Translations under genes and position numbers: made by a program
The notes under the pieces: model-generated
Seen by the model: only the letters and a program-made list of their open reading frames with translations
Told to the model about the DNA's origin: nothing
Database searches by the model: none
DNA from: Chitinophaga pollutisoli
GTDB taxonomy: Bacteria; Bacteroidota; Bacteroidia; Chitinophagales; Chitinophagaceae
Reading direction: 5' to 3'
NCBI RefSeq assembly: GCF_038396755.1
Contig: NZ_CP149822.1
Span: 2,728,001 to 2,792,000, forward strand
DNA length: 64,000 nt
Part shown: positions 35,539-45,393 of the stretch, one piece after another
How positions within the stretch are numbered: the first letter of the stretch is position 1
Layout: each line of letters begins with the position of its first letter

Positions 35539-36116
35539 TGGGATATTTTGTACATCCGTCCGCAATTGTTGACGACAACTGTACGATCGGAGACGGCACC
35601 AAAATCTGGCATTTTTCCCATGTCATGTCGGGATGCACGATCGGCAACAATTGCAACCTTGGACAAAACGTTGTCGTTTCGCCCGACGTCATACTTGGGA
35701 ACAATGTGAAAGTCCAGAACAACGTATCGATCTATACAGGCGTAACATGTGCAGATGATGTATTCCTCGGCCCATCCTGCGTATTTACCAATGTCACCAA
35801 CCCGAGGAGTGCCGTTAACAGGCGCGGGCAATATGCCAAAACGCACGTTGGCCGCGGCGCATCGATAGGGGCTAACGCGACCATCGTTTGCGGTCATGAT
35901 ATCGGGGATTTTGCATTTATCGGAGCCGGGGCGGTAGTCACGAAAAATGTGCCGGCATATGCATTGTTGGTAGGCAATCCGGCGAAACAGATCGGTTGGA
36001 TGAGCGAATATGGCCACAGGCTGCATTTCGGAGCCGATAAAGTAGCAACCTGCCCTGAAAGCAACGAACAATACGAATTAATAGACAACCAAACCGTAAT
36101 AAAGAAAAACATATGA
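35538..36116 (+). CDS. wbpD: WbpD-type N-acetyltransferase (left-handed beta-helix)
   Basis: 192 residues starting at ATG 35538 ([20 protein letters not shown]), which shares one base with the wbpE stop. Hexapeptide repeats run through most of the protein ([20 protein letters not shown], then [15 protein letters not shown] and [20 protein letters not shown]). The N-terminal VHPSAIVDD and the KIWHFSHV segment are characteristic of WbpD/WlbB, which acetylates the 3-amino group of UDP-GlcNAc(3NH2)A using acetyl-CoA. It overlaps the next gene by 4 bp. This is step 4 of the pathway. Confidence 0.92.
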   Translation: MGYFVHPSAIVDDNCTIGDGTKIWHFSHVMSGCTIGNNCNLGQNVVVSPDVILGNNVKVQNNVSIYTGVTCADDVFLGPSCVFTNVTNPRSAVNRRGQYAKTHVGRGASIGANATIVCGHDIGDFAFIGAGAVVTKNVPAYALLVGNPAKQIGWMSEYGHRLHFGADKVATCPESNEQYELIDNQTVIKKNI

Positions 36117-37130
36117 TAACGCCTGCTGAAAAAGTAAAGTTTGCAGTAGTGGGTTGCGGACACATCGGGAAACGACATGCTGAAATGATCAAAAGGAATC
36201 CTGAATCCGAGCTCGTTGCAATGGTAGACGTAAAGGAAAAATCGGCACTCGGCATCGACAGCTTCGAAGTCCCCCTTTTTTCGTCCATTGAAGATTTACT
36301 TTCCTCCGACATCCAGATTGATGTAGTGAATATCGCCACTCCCAACGGATTCCACGCCGAGCATGCCCTCGCGGCCCTGGATGCGCGCAAGCACATCGTA
36401 GTGGAAAAACCCATGGCATTGACCAAGCTTGACGCTGAAAAAGTAATTTATAAGGCGTTACATGTTCATAAACATGTGTTCGCCGTTATGCAAAACCGTT
36501 ATTCTCCCCCTCACAATGGATTAAAGACCTTATTGAATCTGGAAAACTGGGGAGAATCTTCATGGTTCAGCTCAATTGCTATTGGAACCGCGACAACCGC
36601 TATTACAAGCCAGACAGCTGGCATGGAAAAAAGACCTCGACGGCGGTACCCTTTTCACCCAGTTCTCCCACTTCATTGATATCATGTACTGGCTGTTTGG
36701 CGATATCGAAAACATCCAAACGCGTCTTAACAGTTTTAATCACCAACACCTGACCGAATTCGAAGACTCTGGCTTCGTCACCTTCGATTTCGTGAACGGC
36801 GGCATGGGCTGCATCAACTTTTCCACTTCTGTCTGGAACCAGAACCTGGAAAGCAGCATGACCATCATCGCTGAAAACGGCTCGGTGAAAATCGGCGGAC
36901 AATACATGAACGAAGTGGAAATCTGCAATATCAGGGATTATTCCATGCCGGAACTGGCTCCTACCAACCCCGGCAACGACTATGGCGCATACAAAGGCTC
37001 CGCGCAAAACCACAATTTTGTGATCGAAAACGTAATAGATGTATTGAAAGGCCGTGCCGCTATTACAACCAATGCCCTGGAAGGATTGAAAGTGGTAGAG
37101 ATTATCGAACGAATCTATTGTAACAAGTAG
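36113..37130 (+). CDS. wbpB: WbpB-type NAD-dependent oxidoreductase (two frameshifts in this sequence)
   Basis: A Gfo/Idh/MocA oxidoreductase that oxidises C3 of UDP-GlcNAcA, step 2 of the pathway and the partner of WbpE. The N-terminus has the Rossmann motif [14 protein letters not shown] and later [10 protein letters not shown]. In this text the protein runs through three frames: up to about 36506, then [20 protein letters not shown] in the -1 frame to about 36627, then [20 protein letters not shown] in the next -1 frame to the stop at 37130. One extra C in the C5 run at 36506-36510 and one extra A in the A6 run at 36627-36632 give a continuous 339-residue enzyme. I treat both as probable base-calling errors. 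Confidence 0.87.
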
Positions 37131-37147
37131 TAAATATCAATAATCTG

Positions 37148-38628
37148 ATGGCAAGTGACAAGGTCAGCAAAATAATAATCGTGTTCATGGGGCAAATGTT
37201 CAATTTGCTGCTCCTGTTCCTGCTGACGCCTTACCTTTCCCGTTCACTGTCCAAACATGAATTCGGCACGTTTTCCCAGGTGCAGTTATTGTCAACCTTA
37301 ATTGTAGCAATATTCTCATTGGGTCTTTCCCGAATATTTTATCTTGTTATAGAAAAAAGGGAGTTTGAAAAGAAAGATGCCTTCAAAACAATCATGTTTA
37401 TGGCATTTATCCTCGGCCTGGCAGGTTCGATCGCGTCTTTCTTTTCCTCCCCGTTATGGGCAATTCTATTAAAAAACCCCTACATTCAGCTTCCGCTTAC
37501 TATTTACGCACCGTTTTTCCTTTTAAACTCACTAAATCTCTTGCTGGAGCTCACCCTGATTCATAAGGGACTTATACGCAGGGATATGACGATTATCATC
37601 GCCTCCAATATATTGAAGCTAGGGTTACTCCTGCTGTCTATTCAAATTTGGAGATCTTTTACATTTATCTTCTGGATAATTGGAACGATTGCTCCGTTGG
37701 CTCAAACGATAATGTACCTTTTCAGCATTCCGTTGCGCGAATTTTTCGAAGGCACCCTAAGAAAACACATATATAAATTTATCATAAAAATAGGTCTGCC
37801 CTTGGGAGTAACGGGTGTCCTGGCTGCATCTTATACATATCTTGCCGGCTTTTTTGTTAGCAATATGTTCAATACGGAAGATTTTGCAATCTACAGAAAC
37901 GGCTCCTTTGAAATTCCGTTCCTCGGCATTATCGCCACGTCGGTAGCCAGCATCCTAACGCCTCAATTCGCCAATTTACTTGCGGAAGGTAAAAGGGAAG
38001 AAGTTGCCAGGTTGAAAACGCTGAGCATATCAGAGGTTGCTGCGATCTCCTATCCGATTATCTTTGTAATTCTTTTTTTGCAAAAGACCTGGTTGTGCTG
38101 TACCTCTCTGAAAAGTATGTAGAAAGTACCCCCATTTTCTTCCTGTATACGCTCATTCTTTTCATCAGAGTCTGCTCCTGGGAAGATGTGCTCACTGGGT
38201 CCGGTAAATCAGTTGTAATCTTGCGGTCATATATCCTGTATTTCGCCTCAAATTCATTGTTGGTGTTTGTTTTTATAAAACTTTTCGGACTCATCGGCGC
38301 AGCCGTTGCATCTGTTATTTGCATCTATATTCTTGCATATGTACTATTAAACAGCACTGCCAGATATCTGGGTGTACGATTCACCCAACTGATCGATTTT
38401 AAGAAAATTGGCCTCATCTCGCTCTATTCCGTTGCAATCTGCTCCGCCGTAAAATCACTATCAATCCTTTTTGGCAATAGCTGGTGGACATTATTATTGA
38501 TAGCTGCCTATTTTCTGCTGACCTATTATGTATTAATTCAGAAAAAGTTGCTGAATATCCAGGCCTACCGGCATCTGATATTAAAAATTCCATACGGCGA
38601 ATCGATATACAGATTCCTGCTCAAATAA
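37148..38628 (+). CDS. wzx: Wzx-type polysaccharide flippase (frameshifted in this sequence)
   Basis: A membrane protein of the MATE/MOP exporter type (PF01943/PF13440-like) that flips undecaprenyl-linked repeat units. The opening MGQMFNLLLLFLLTPYLSRS with repeated hydrophobic segments is typical. The first frame stops at 38122, but the protein continues in the -1 frame as FAKDLVVLYLSEKYVESTPI to 38628, with the remaining helices. One extra T in the T7 run at 38073-38079 gives a 493-residue protein of normal length. It is AT-richer than the sugar-synthesis genes, as usual for wzx and wzy. It lies between wbpB and the polymerase gene. Confidence 0.87.
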
Positions 38629-38631
38629 TCC

Positions 38632-39930
38632 ATGAAGTACGTTGTCAAATATAAAAGCTTTTTTATTTTCGTGCTGATTCTGCCAGTATTCGTAGATCAG
38701 CTGAATGGCTTTATGACAAGTGAATTGGGTATAACGCTCTCGCTCAGCCAACTTGTCAAATCAGGATATACGTTCATCATGATGGTGCTGCTTTATCGCT
38801 TCAGCAGAACCAACTTTATGATATTTTTCGTCCTGAGCCTGCTGCTGTTTCTTCCTGTATTTGTAAATGTATTTTTTCATCAGGACAGGATGAAGTACTT
38901 ATACGAAGACATCGTATTCATTTCAAAAGTTATTACTTTCCCGCTTTCCTACCTCTTGTTTACGGCCGTTGCACGACAAAAACCGGATATGCTGAACCAG
39001 ACCATTCTCAGTGTCACAAAAATCCTGTTTTACACTTTGCTGGGCGCCCTTATCCTGGCCGTATTGGGTTTCGGGAACAGCAACTACGGAGAAGTGGAGG
39101 AAGGCGGAATGTCTTACGGGTATAAAGGGTATTTCATTGCCGGGAATGAGCTGAGCTCGCTTTACATCCTGGTGTATGCCTTTTTCTGCTACTACATGTA
39201 CAAAAAGGTGTCCAATTTCTTCCTGTTGATATTGGGACTTGTTGCAGGCCTGATCGTGGCAGGGCTCATCGTTACCAAAACCGCCATGATTTCGTATCTG
39301 GCGATAACGCTGGCCACTCCGTTCCTGCTAAAATACCGGGAAAGCCGTTCCATGCTTTCCTATACCCGGTATGATAAAAAATTTCTTACCATATTCGTCT
39401 TGTTGCCTGTTCTTACCATGTCAATATTGTACACCGTGTTTTATGAAAGGGTACAGGCCAATATTGACCGGATGGCTTACAATTTCGCCAAAGCCGGAGA
39501 ACTATCGAGCTTTTTGCTGAGCGGCAGGAACGACCGCTTCGACCATGCAAAAGAACTTTACTTGGAAGATTATTCGGTAACGGAGAAAATAATCGGGACA
39601 GGTTGGGAACATCCGCAAACGGTAGTTGCCACGCAAAAACTGGGATGGGGAACTACGGAAGTGGACTATCTCGATATCCTGACCTCTAACGGGCTTCTGG
39701 GATTGCTGGCCATCTACCTCTTTTGGTTCGTCGTCCTGGTCAAACTTGCCCGGGCTTTCTTGCATAAAGGCGGCAACGAATTTTCCACGCCGGCATTTCT
39801 GGGGTTTATGCTCCTATTTGTCAACAGTTTCATCAGCGGCCATATCATTTATTCCGCCATGCTTGGATTCTATCTGGGATTTTTTACGATACCGGCCATC
39901 CAACACAAACAATTAAGAATCGAGAATTAA
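38632..39930 (+). CDS. wzy: Wzy-type O-antigen/exopolysaccharide polymerase
   Basis: A 432-residue protein with about 11 hydrophobic segments and a large periplasmic loop between the late helices (about 270-360, including LLSGRNDRFDHAKELYLEDY and GTGWEHP). This is the O-antigen ligase/polymerase pattern, where the loop Arg and His residues act in polymerisation. It starts 3 bp after wzx. Sequence is poorly conserved in this class, so the call depends on topology plus location in a Wzx/Wzz/Wza locus. A WaaL-like ligase is the alternative. Confidence 0.82.
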   Translation: MKYVVKYKSFFIFVLILPVFVDQLNGFMTSELGITLSLSQLVKSGYTFIMMVLLYRFSRTNFMIFFVLSLLLFLPVFVNVFFHQDRMKYLYEDIVFISKVITFPLSYLLFTAVARQKPDMLNQTILSVTKILFYTLLGALILAVLGFGNSNYGEVEEGGMSYGYKGYFIAGNELSSLYILVYAFFCYYMYKKVSNFFLLILGLVAGLIVAGLIVTKTAMISYLAITLATPFLLKYRESRSMLSYTRYDKKFLTIFVLLPVLTMSILYTVFYERVQANIDRMAYNFAKAGELSSFLLSGRNDRFDHAKELYLEDYSVTEKIIGTGWEHPQTVVATQKLGWGTTEVDYLDILTSNGLLGLLAIYLFWFVVLVKLARAFLHKGGNEFSTPAFLGFMLLFVNSFISGHIIYSAMLGFYLGFFTIPAIQHKQLRIEN

Positions 39931-39936
39931 CCTTCA

Positions 39937-41277
39937 ATGAAGAATGCAATAATCATTACGTCCCTTCCTTTCAGGAAACAAGGCAATCAGAGTATGATCC
40001 GGTTCACGAACATGTTCCTGAAAAACGGCATCAGCCTGACACTGTTTACCAGCGGGAAGGACAGCCGGGGAGAAAATGCCAACGAAAACTCCGGATTTAC
40101 GCTCCAGAAAATGGGTTGGCTCCCTGGCGAAAAAATTTATCATTTCATCCGGAAGAGCTTTGACCGTTTAAAGTCCCGTCAGAGAACCGGGAATGCTGCG
40201 CCTACGGCCAACTATTTTTCAATTATTAAATCCGAAGACAAGATCCCTCCGTTCGGCCTTCATAATTCCGTTAACAGGATCAATAAATGGCTGCATTTCC
40301 TTTTCGTAAGATTGGATAACTTGCTGTTGATACCATACTTTCTCATTTTCCATCGCAGTAAATTCGCGAAAGCAGGCCTTATTGTCGGGTACGAAGTGAA
40401 TTACACCTTTGCCGCAAAAGCCCTTGCCCGAATTTTCTCCAAGCCATACATTAACAAATTCCAGGGGGTAATCATCAAAGCATCCGAGCGTGACATATCC
40501 GTGTGCCGTAAATACTATCCGCTCTTTTATTTCGGAATCAACAAGGCGGATCTTTGCCTGATGGTCAATGATGGTACGGACGGTGAGTATTATGCGCGGC
40601 AACGCGGTTGTACCAACATCCTCTTCCGGCCGCATGGCATCAATGTGGCGGATTATGCATTCAGCGAGGAGGAAATGACGACAACCCTGAGCAGACTGGG
40701 CGTGCCCGAAGATAAATTCATCGTTTTCAACAACGCAAGCGGCAGTAACTGGAAGAGGGCAGACCGTTGCATACGTTTCCTGACACATATTCCGGCTCAT
40801 ATCCGGCAACATATCATGGTCATTACAACTTATCATGCAGATGATCTGGAAATGCTGAAATCCTACACCGCGGATCTCGGCCTCACTTCCCAAGTCATCT
40901 TCATTGAAAGGGCTAATCACAAGGAAAGCAATATCCTTATCCGTGGCAGTCATGTTGTACTCATGACCAATGAGCTAAGCAATCTTGGGAATCCCGTGTT
41001 GGAAGCGATTTATTACAAAGTTCCGGTAATTGCGACCAACGATGGCTCACTGGATGGATTCATTGAATCCTCAAAGGACGGTATCCTGCTGGATCTGGAT
41101 GCGAATTTCGACCGCAGGCTGGCTGAGGAAATTAGCCGAATGTATTCAGAACCTGCTTATTATGATGGCTTCAGAAAACAAATTATGGAAAATAATTCTG
41201 TAAAAACTATTGAAGAACAACAAGCAATAGAGTTTAGCCATATCGAAGCAGTTTCAGATTTTAGCAAACCTGCCTAA
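39937..41277 (+). CDS. Glycosyltransferase, GT-B fold (family 4-like)
   Basis: 446 residues. The C-terminal half has the nucleotide-sugar binding layout of GT4 enzymes: IVFNNASGSNWKRADRCIRF for the start of the domain, and LSNLGNPVLEAIYYKVPVIA with the E-x-x-x-x-x-x-x-E-like donor motif near residue 350. The N-terminal half is divergent, with a hydrophobic patch at FLFVRLDNLLLIPYFLIFHR that may lie on the membrane. It is cytoplasmic and adds one sugar of the repeat unit; donor and linkage are unknown. It starts 6 bp after wzy. Confidence 0.8.
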   Translation: MKNAIIITSLPFRKQGNQSMIRFTNMFLKNGISLTLFTSGKDSRGENANENSGFTLQKMGWLPGEKIYHFIRKSFDRLKSRQRTGNAAPTANYFSIIKSEDKIPPFGLHNSVNRINKWLHFLFVRLDNLLLIPYFLIFHRSKFAKAGLIVGYEVNYTFAAKALARIFSKPYINKFQGVIIKASERDISVCRKYYPLFYFGINKADLCLMVNDGTDGEYYARQRGCTNILFRPHGINVADYAFSEEEMTTTLSRLGVPEDKFIVFNNASGSNWKRADRCIRFLTHIPAHIRQHIMVITTYHADDLEMLKSYTADLGLTSQVIFIERANHKESNILIRGSHVVLMTNELSNLGNPVLEAIYYKVPVIATNDGSLDGFIESSKDGILLDLDANFDRRLAEEISRMYSEPAYYDGFRKQIMENNSVKTIEEQQAIEFSHIEAVSDFSKPA

Positions 41278-41326
41278 ATACGGATATTGTGTCCTCATTT
41301 GAATGTCTTTCAAACCATAAAGCATT

Positions 41327-42403
41327 ATGCGAATTTTAACCGTAGTGGGAGCAAGGCCCCAGTTTGTTAAAGCAGCTGCTGTCAGCAGGGCTTTACTCAA
41401 AAATGAAAAAATCAAGGAAATCATCGTCCACACCGGCCAGCATTTCGATAATAATATGAGCGATGTCTTCTTCCAGGAGATGGACATTCCGCGTCCTGAT
41501 TACAATCTGCAAATCCATAGCGGCAGCCATGGCGCGATGACAGGCCGGATGATGGAGGGGCTCGAGGAAATCATGCTGAAGGAAAAGCCGGATTATATTC
41601 TGATTTACGGAGATACGAACTCAACGCTGGCCGGCGCTATTACCGCGTCCAAGATCCATATACCGATCGCGCACGTGGAATCTGGATTACGCAGTTTCAA
41701 TTTGCGCATGCCGGAAGAAGTGAACAGAATTCTGGCCGACAGGCTTTCATCATTCTTGTTTTGTCCCACTTCGCAGGCAATTGATAACCTGAAGCGCGAG
41801 GGGTATGATAATTTCGGAGGAAAAATCGTATTCACCGGCGACGTGATGTTCGATGCAGCGCTGTATTATACGCAGAAAAGCGAGGAAACATCTAAGATCC
41901 TTGACACCCTCGCATTGAAAGACCGGCCATTTATCCTGGCTACCATCCACCGCGCGGAAAATACAGACGATGCGCAAAATCTCTCCGCAATTTTTAATGC
42001 TTTTGCAGACCTGGCTCGCGAATGCCCAGTTGTGCTCCCTTTACATCCCCGGACGAGGAAACTTATTCAATCGCATAATATCCCGACTACAGGCGTCACC
42101 CTCATTGATCCCGTGGGATATTTTGATATGTTGCAGCTGATTCGCAACTCCATGTTGGTTATAACCGACAGTGGTGGCCTGCAGAAAGAAGCTTATTTCT
42201 TCGGCAAGCCCTGTATCACTACCCGCAACGAAACGGAATGGACGGAGCTGGTTACCCATGGATACAATATCCTGACAGGAGCAGACAGCAGGAAAATATT
42301 GGAGGCTTTCCAACAAATGCGGGATAAACAGATTACCAGCGATGATAATCTCTACGGGAAGGGCGATGCGTCTGACAAAATCGCACAGGCTTTATTACAA
42401 TAA
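41327..42403 (+). CDS. wbpI: UDP-2,3-diacetamido-glucuronic acid 2-epimerase (WbpI type)
   Basis: A 358-residue non-hydrolysing UDP-GlcNAc 2-epimerase family member. Visible motifs are ILTVVGARPQFVKAAAVSRA, HTGQHFDNNMSDVFF, YGDTNSTLAGA, HVESGLRSFNLRMPEEVNRI and ITDSGGLQKEAYFFGKPC. The NSTLAG, SGLRSFNLRMPEE and AYFFGKPC forms are those of WbpI rather than WecB, which is represented by the other epimerase in this locus. With WbpA, WbpB, WbpE and WbpD it completes UDP-GlcNAc(3NAc)A to UDP-ManNAc(3NAc)A. This subtype is the best fit from pattern and context but was not confirmed by phylogeny. Confidence 0.87.
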   Translation: MRILTVVGARPQFVKAAAVSRALLKNEKIKEIIVHTGQHFDNNMSDVFFQEMDIPRPDYNLQIHSGSHGAMTGRMMEGLEEIMLKEKPDYILIYGDTNSTLAGAITASKIHIPIAHVESGLRSFNLRMPEEVNRILADRLSSFLFCPTSQAIDNLKREGYDNFGGKIVFTGDVMFDAALYYTQKSEETSKILDTLALKDRPFILATIHRAENTDDAQNLSAIFNAFADLARECPVVLPLHPRTRKLIQSHNIPTTGVTLIDPVGYFDMLQLIRNSMLVITDSGGLQKEAYFFGKPCITTRNETEWTELVTHGYNILTGADSRKILEAFQQMRDKQITSDDNLYGKGDASDKIAQALLQ

Positions 42404-42416
42404 CTAATCAAAACAA

Positions 42417-43514
42417 ATGTCTCCACTCAGGATTTATCTGATTTCCAACTTGTACCCCAAGGAAGAAGCGAATGACTACTACGGGGTATTCGTTAAGAAC
42501 TTCATTACATCTCTCGGGCAGAGCAACGAAATCGCTTTCACCGGTTTCAGCCTCATCCGCGGACGGGGCAAGTCGCGGATGGAGAAACTGGTCAAATACA
42601 TTCGTTTTTACGCGGATATTCTCCGCAAAGGGCTTTTCGGGAAATACGATATCATCTATGTGCACAATGTATCGCATACCGCACTGCCCTTGCTGGCCGT
42701 CCGGCTTTTCACAAGAAAAGACATTGTGCTCAATCCGCATGGGGAAGATATCCTTACCAACAGCAAGACAACAGCGCTTTTACTGAAGCTGGCCAAGCCA
42801 TTGATCCGCAAAGCCAACATCGTGGCCCCTTCCGGTTTTTTCAGGGATATTATCATTCGGCAGTTTCGCAAAAAGAAGGAAGATGTAGCGATTTATCCGT
42901 CCGGCGGTGTCGATACACGGTTTTTTACTCCTGCTGAAGATCGCGTAGCGCGTGAGGATTATTGTATTGGTTTTGTTTCCCGCCTGGATGCAAAGAAAGG
43001 ATGGGAAACTTATCTCAAAACAATGAAAGCGTTGGCCATGAATGGTTTTCCCGTACGTGGGCTGGTGGCGGGAAAAGGCACGCAGGTAGCCGAATTTGAA
43101 CACATGCTGCAGGAACTCGGCCTCGAGAAGCACGTTTTGTACGCCGGCGGGCTCAACCAACAGGCGCTCGCCGATTTATACCGGCAGATGGATATTTTTG
43201 TCTTCCCTACTGAATACGAAGAAAGCCTGGGGCTCGTGGGGCTTGAAGCAATGGCCTGCGGCGTACCCGTTGCCGGCACACGAATTGGTGGGCTGCAGGA
43301 CTTTATCAAAGACCATGAAAACGGTTATTTCTTTGAAAAAGGAGATCATGCCGTTTTAACAAATATCCTGATCCAATTTATTCAACTATCCCCTGCGGAA
43401 AAGCAACGTTTGTCGGTCAATGCGCGGGCAACAGCCCTGCAGTTCGACGCTACCAAAGCCCGCACCGAACTGATTCAACAACTCAAACATTGGTTTAATA
43501 CTCGAAAGATATGA
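42417..43514 (+). CDS. Glycosyltransferase family 4
   Basis: A 365-residue GT4 enzyme. IYLISNLYPKEEANDYYGVF opens the N-terminal domain and FVKNFITSLGQ follows. The C-terminal donor domain has IGFVSRLDAKKGWETYLKTM and the E-x7-E motif in PTEYEESLGLVGLEAMACGV. It adds one sugar to the lipid-linked repeat unit in the cytoplasm; the donor is unknown. It starts 13 bp after the epimerase gene, and its stop overlaps the start of the next gene (43511). Confidence 0.9.
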   Translation: MSPLRIYLISNLYPKEEANDYYGVFVKNFITSLGQSNEIAFTGFSLIRGRGKSRMEKLVKYIRFYADILRKGLFGKYDIIYVHNVSHTALPLLAVRLFTRKDIVLNPHGEDILTNSKTTALLLKLAKPLIRKANIVAPSGFFRDIIIRQFRKKKEDVAIYPSGGVDTRFFTPAEDRVAREDYCIGFVSRLDAKKGWETYLKTMKALAMNGFPVRGLVAGKGTQVAEFEHMLQELGLEKHVLYAGGLNQQALADLYRQMDIFVFPTEYEESLGLVGLEAMACGVPVAGTRIGGLQDFIKDHENGYFFEKGDHAVLTNILIQFIQLSPAEKQRLSVNARATALQFDATKARTELIQQLKHWFNTRKI

Positions 43515-44659
43515 CGCAACAAGGCTCCCAGAAGAAAGTACTTCTCATTTTCGGAACACGACCTGAAGCCATCAAGATGGCTCCGCTGGTGAAAGCACTC
43601 CAGGACGAAAGTATCTGCTTCGATACAAAAGTCTGCCTGACAGGACAACACAAAGAAATGCTGACACCTGTAATGCAGTTCTTCGGCATCCAGGCCGATT
43701 ATAGCCTCGACGTGATGACCGGCAATCAAAGCCTGTACGACCTCACCGCCGCCATCATCACTGCCCTGAAGCCAGTATTGCTCGACTTCCAGCCAGACTA
43801 TGTCTTTGTCCATGGAGACACTACTACCACGATGGCTGCCAGCATCGCATCATTTTACGCAGGAGCCGTGGTTTGCCACGTAGAAGCAGGCCTCCGGACA
43901 CATAACAAACTATCCCCATTCCCTGAAGAGATCAACCGGCAGCTAACATCCCGCATCGCAGGCATTCACTTCGCGCCCACGGCTAAAGCCCGCGAAAACC
44001 TCCTACAGGAAAACATCCGGCCAAACGATATTGTGGTAACGGGCAACACTGTTATCGACGCGCTGTTCTGGGGGATAGAACATTTGGAAAATCATACGCT
44101 AAGCCCCGAACTGGAAAGTATCCGGGATCTCATTGCCCAGAAAGATGTAGTCCTGGTCACAGGGCATCGCCGTGAAAATCACGGGAAAGGAATTATTGAA
44201 ATATGCGAAGCCCTGAAAAAAACGGCAGAGATCGATAATACACTGATAATTTATCCCGTTCACCTTAATCCGAATATCCAGCAACCTGTATATGAAAGCC
44301 TTTCCGGGTTTAATAATATCTTACTGATTTCGCCCCTTAACTACGGCGACTTCCTCTGGCTGATGAACCAGTCAAAATTAATCATAACCGACAGTGGCGG
44401 CATCCAGGAAGAAGCGCCCAGCCTGGGGAAACCGGTACTCGTTATGCGGGACACTACAGAAAGACCTGAAGCGGTGGAAGCCGGTACGGTTAAACTGGTA
44501 GGCACTAATCAGTCGCTGATCTACAACGAAGCGCATGCACTGTTGTGTGACGAACAGTACTACCAGAAATTCAGCGCCAGAACCAACCCTTATGGCGACG
44601 GCACGGCGTGCAAAATCATTGTCAACCATCTGAAAAGTTTACATTGTAATGGAGGTTAA
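43511..44659 (+). CDS. wecB: UDP-N-acetylglucosamine 2-epimerase (WecB)
   Basis: A 382-residue non-hydrolysing epimerase giving UDP-ManNAc. Motifs are LLIFGTRPEAIKMAPLVKAL, CLTGQHKEMLTPVMQFFGI, VHGDTTTTMAASIASFYAGA, HVEAGLRTHNKLSPFPEE, VTGHRRENHGKG and TDSGGIQEEAPSLGKPVLVM. All are the WecB/MnaA forms and differ from the WbpI-like paralogue 1.1 kb upstream. UDP-ManNAc is the donor for TagA-type transferases, and such a gene follows directly, overlapping the wecB end by 11 bp. Confidence 0.93.
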   Translation: MTQQGSQKKVLLIFGTRPEAIKMAPLVKALQDESICFDTKVCLTGQHKEMLTPVMQFFGIQADYSLDVMTGNQSLYDLTAAIITALKPVLLDFQPDYVFVHGDTTTTMAASIASFYAGAVVCHVEAGLRTHNKLSPFPEEINRQLTSRIAGIHFAPTAKARENLLQENIRPNDIVVTGNTVIDALFWGIEHLENHTLSPELESIRDLIAQKDVVLVTGHRRENHGKGIIEICEALKKTAEIDNTLIIYPVHLNPNIQQPVYESLSGFNNILLISPLNYGDFLWLMNQSKLIITDSGGIQEEAPSLGKPVLVMRDTTERPEAVEAGTVKLVGTNQSLIYNEAHALLCDEQYYQKFSARTNPYGDGTACKIIVNHLKSLHCNGG

Positions 44660-45371
44660 AAAAATTAGTCTGTTAAACAAAACGATCTTTCTGTTCCGCA
44701 ATAAAAAACACGTGACGGAATACCTGGCCACAAACGATCGCGGCATTCTTATTTCTCTGAACGTAGAAGCGATGGCAAGTAAAGATCCTGAATTCACGCG
44801 GATCATAAACCAGCATATTGGTTATATTGACGGTGTAGGCCTGTTGCTGCCGCTTCGGTTGAAAGGCCATGTAAGCCTTCAGAAAATACCCGGCGTTGAG
44901 TTGTGGCAAGAAGTTATTCGGTCGTTCCCCAACAAGAAAGTTTTCATGATCGGCGCCACCGAGCAGGTCATCTGCACCGTGGCTGATAAATTCAAAAGGG
45001 ATTTCCCTAATCCCCTGCTCGGATACAGGAACGGCTTCTTCCCATCAGCCGAAGACATGGCACAGCTCCGCGAAGAAATCACAGACCTCCGACCCGACAT
45101 CGTCCTCATCGCGCTGGGCCAGCCTCGGCAGGAAAAGCTTGCAGAAGAGCTCATGGCATTGAACCCTGCCCTGTACATATGTATCGGCGGGAGCTTCGAC
45201 ATATATGCGGGTATAAAGAACAGGGCTCCCAGGCTGTTGATCGCGATCGGAGCAGAGTGGGCTTACCGCCTTTACAAGGAACCATGGCGGTTTACACGCA
45301 TTTTCAAATCCCTGAACGTAATTCCGCGCATGATTCTTGCTAAAAAAAGGAATATTACCGTAACAGGTTAA
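44649..45371 (+). CDS. WecG/TagA/CpsF-family glycosyltransferase
   Basis: A 240-residue GT26-family transferase. Typical parts are GILISLNVEAMASKDPEF, YIDGVGLLLPLRLKG (substrate Asp), FMIGATEQVICTVADKF, ALGQPRQEKLAEE, and the C-terminal IGAEWAYRLYKEPWRFTRIF. These enzymes add ManNAc or ManNAcA as the second sugar to an undecaprenyl-PP-linked HexNAc. The wecB gene that overlaps it supplies UDP-ManNAc. It is therefore likely to act second in the repeat unit, which implies a WecA/TagO-type initiating enzyme encoded outside the window. Confidence 0.9.
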   Translation: MEVKKISLLNKTIFLFRNKKHVTEYLATNDRGILISLNVEAMASKDPEFTRIINQHIGYIDGVGLLLPLRLKGHVSLQKIPGVELWQEVIRSFPNKKVFMIGATEQVICTVADKFKRDFPNPLLGYRNGFFPSAEDMAQLREEITDLRPDIVLIALGQPRQEKLAEELMALNPALYICIGGSFDIYAGIKNRAPRLLIAIGAEWAYRLYKEPWRFTRIFKSLNVIPRMILAKKRNITVTG

Positions 45372-45393
45372 CCTTAATTGCCATATAACATCC

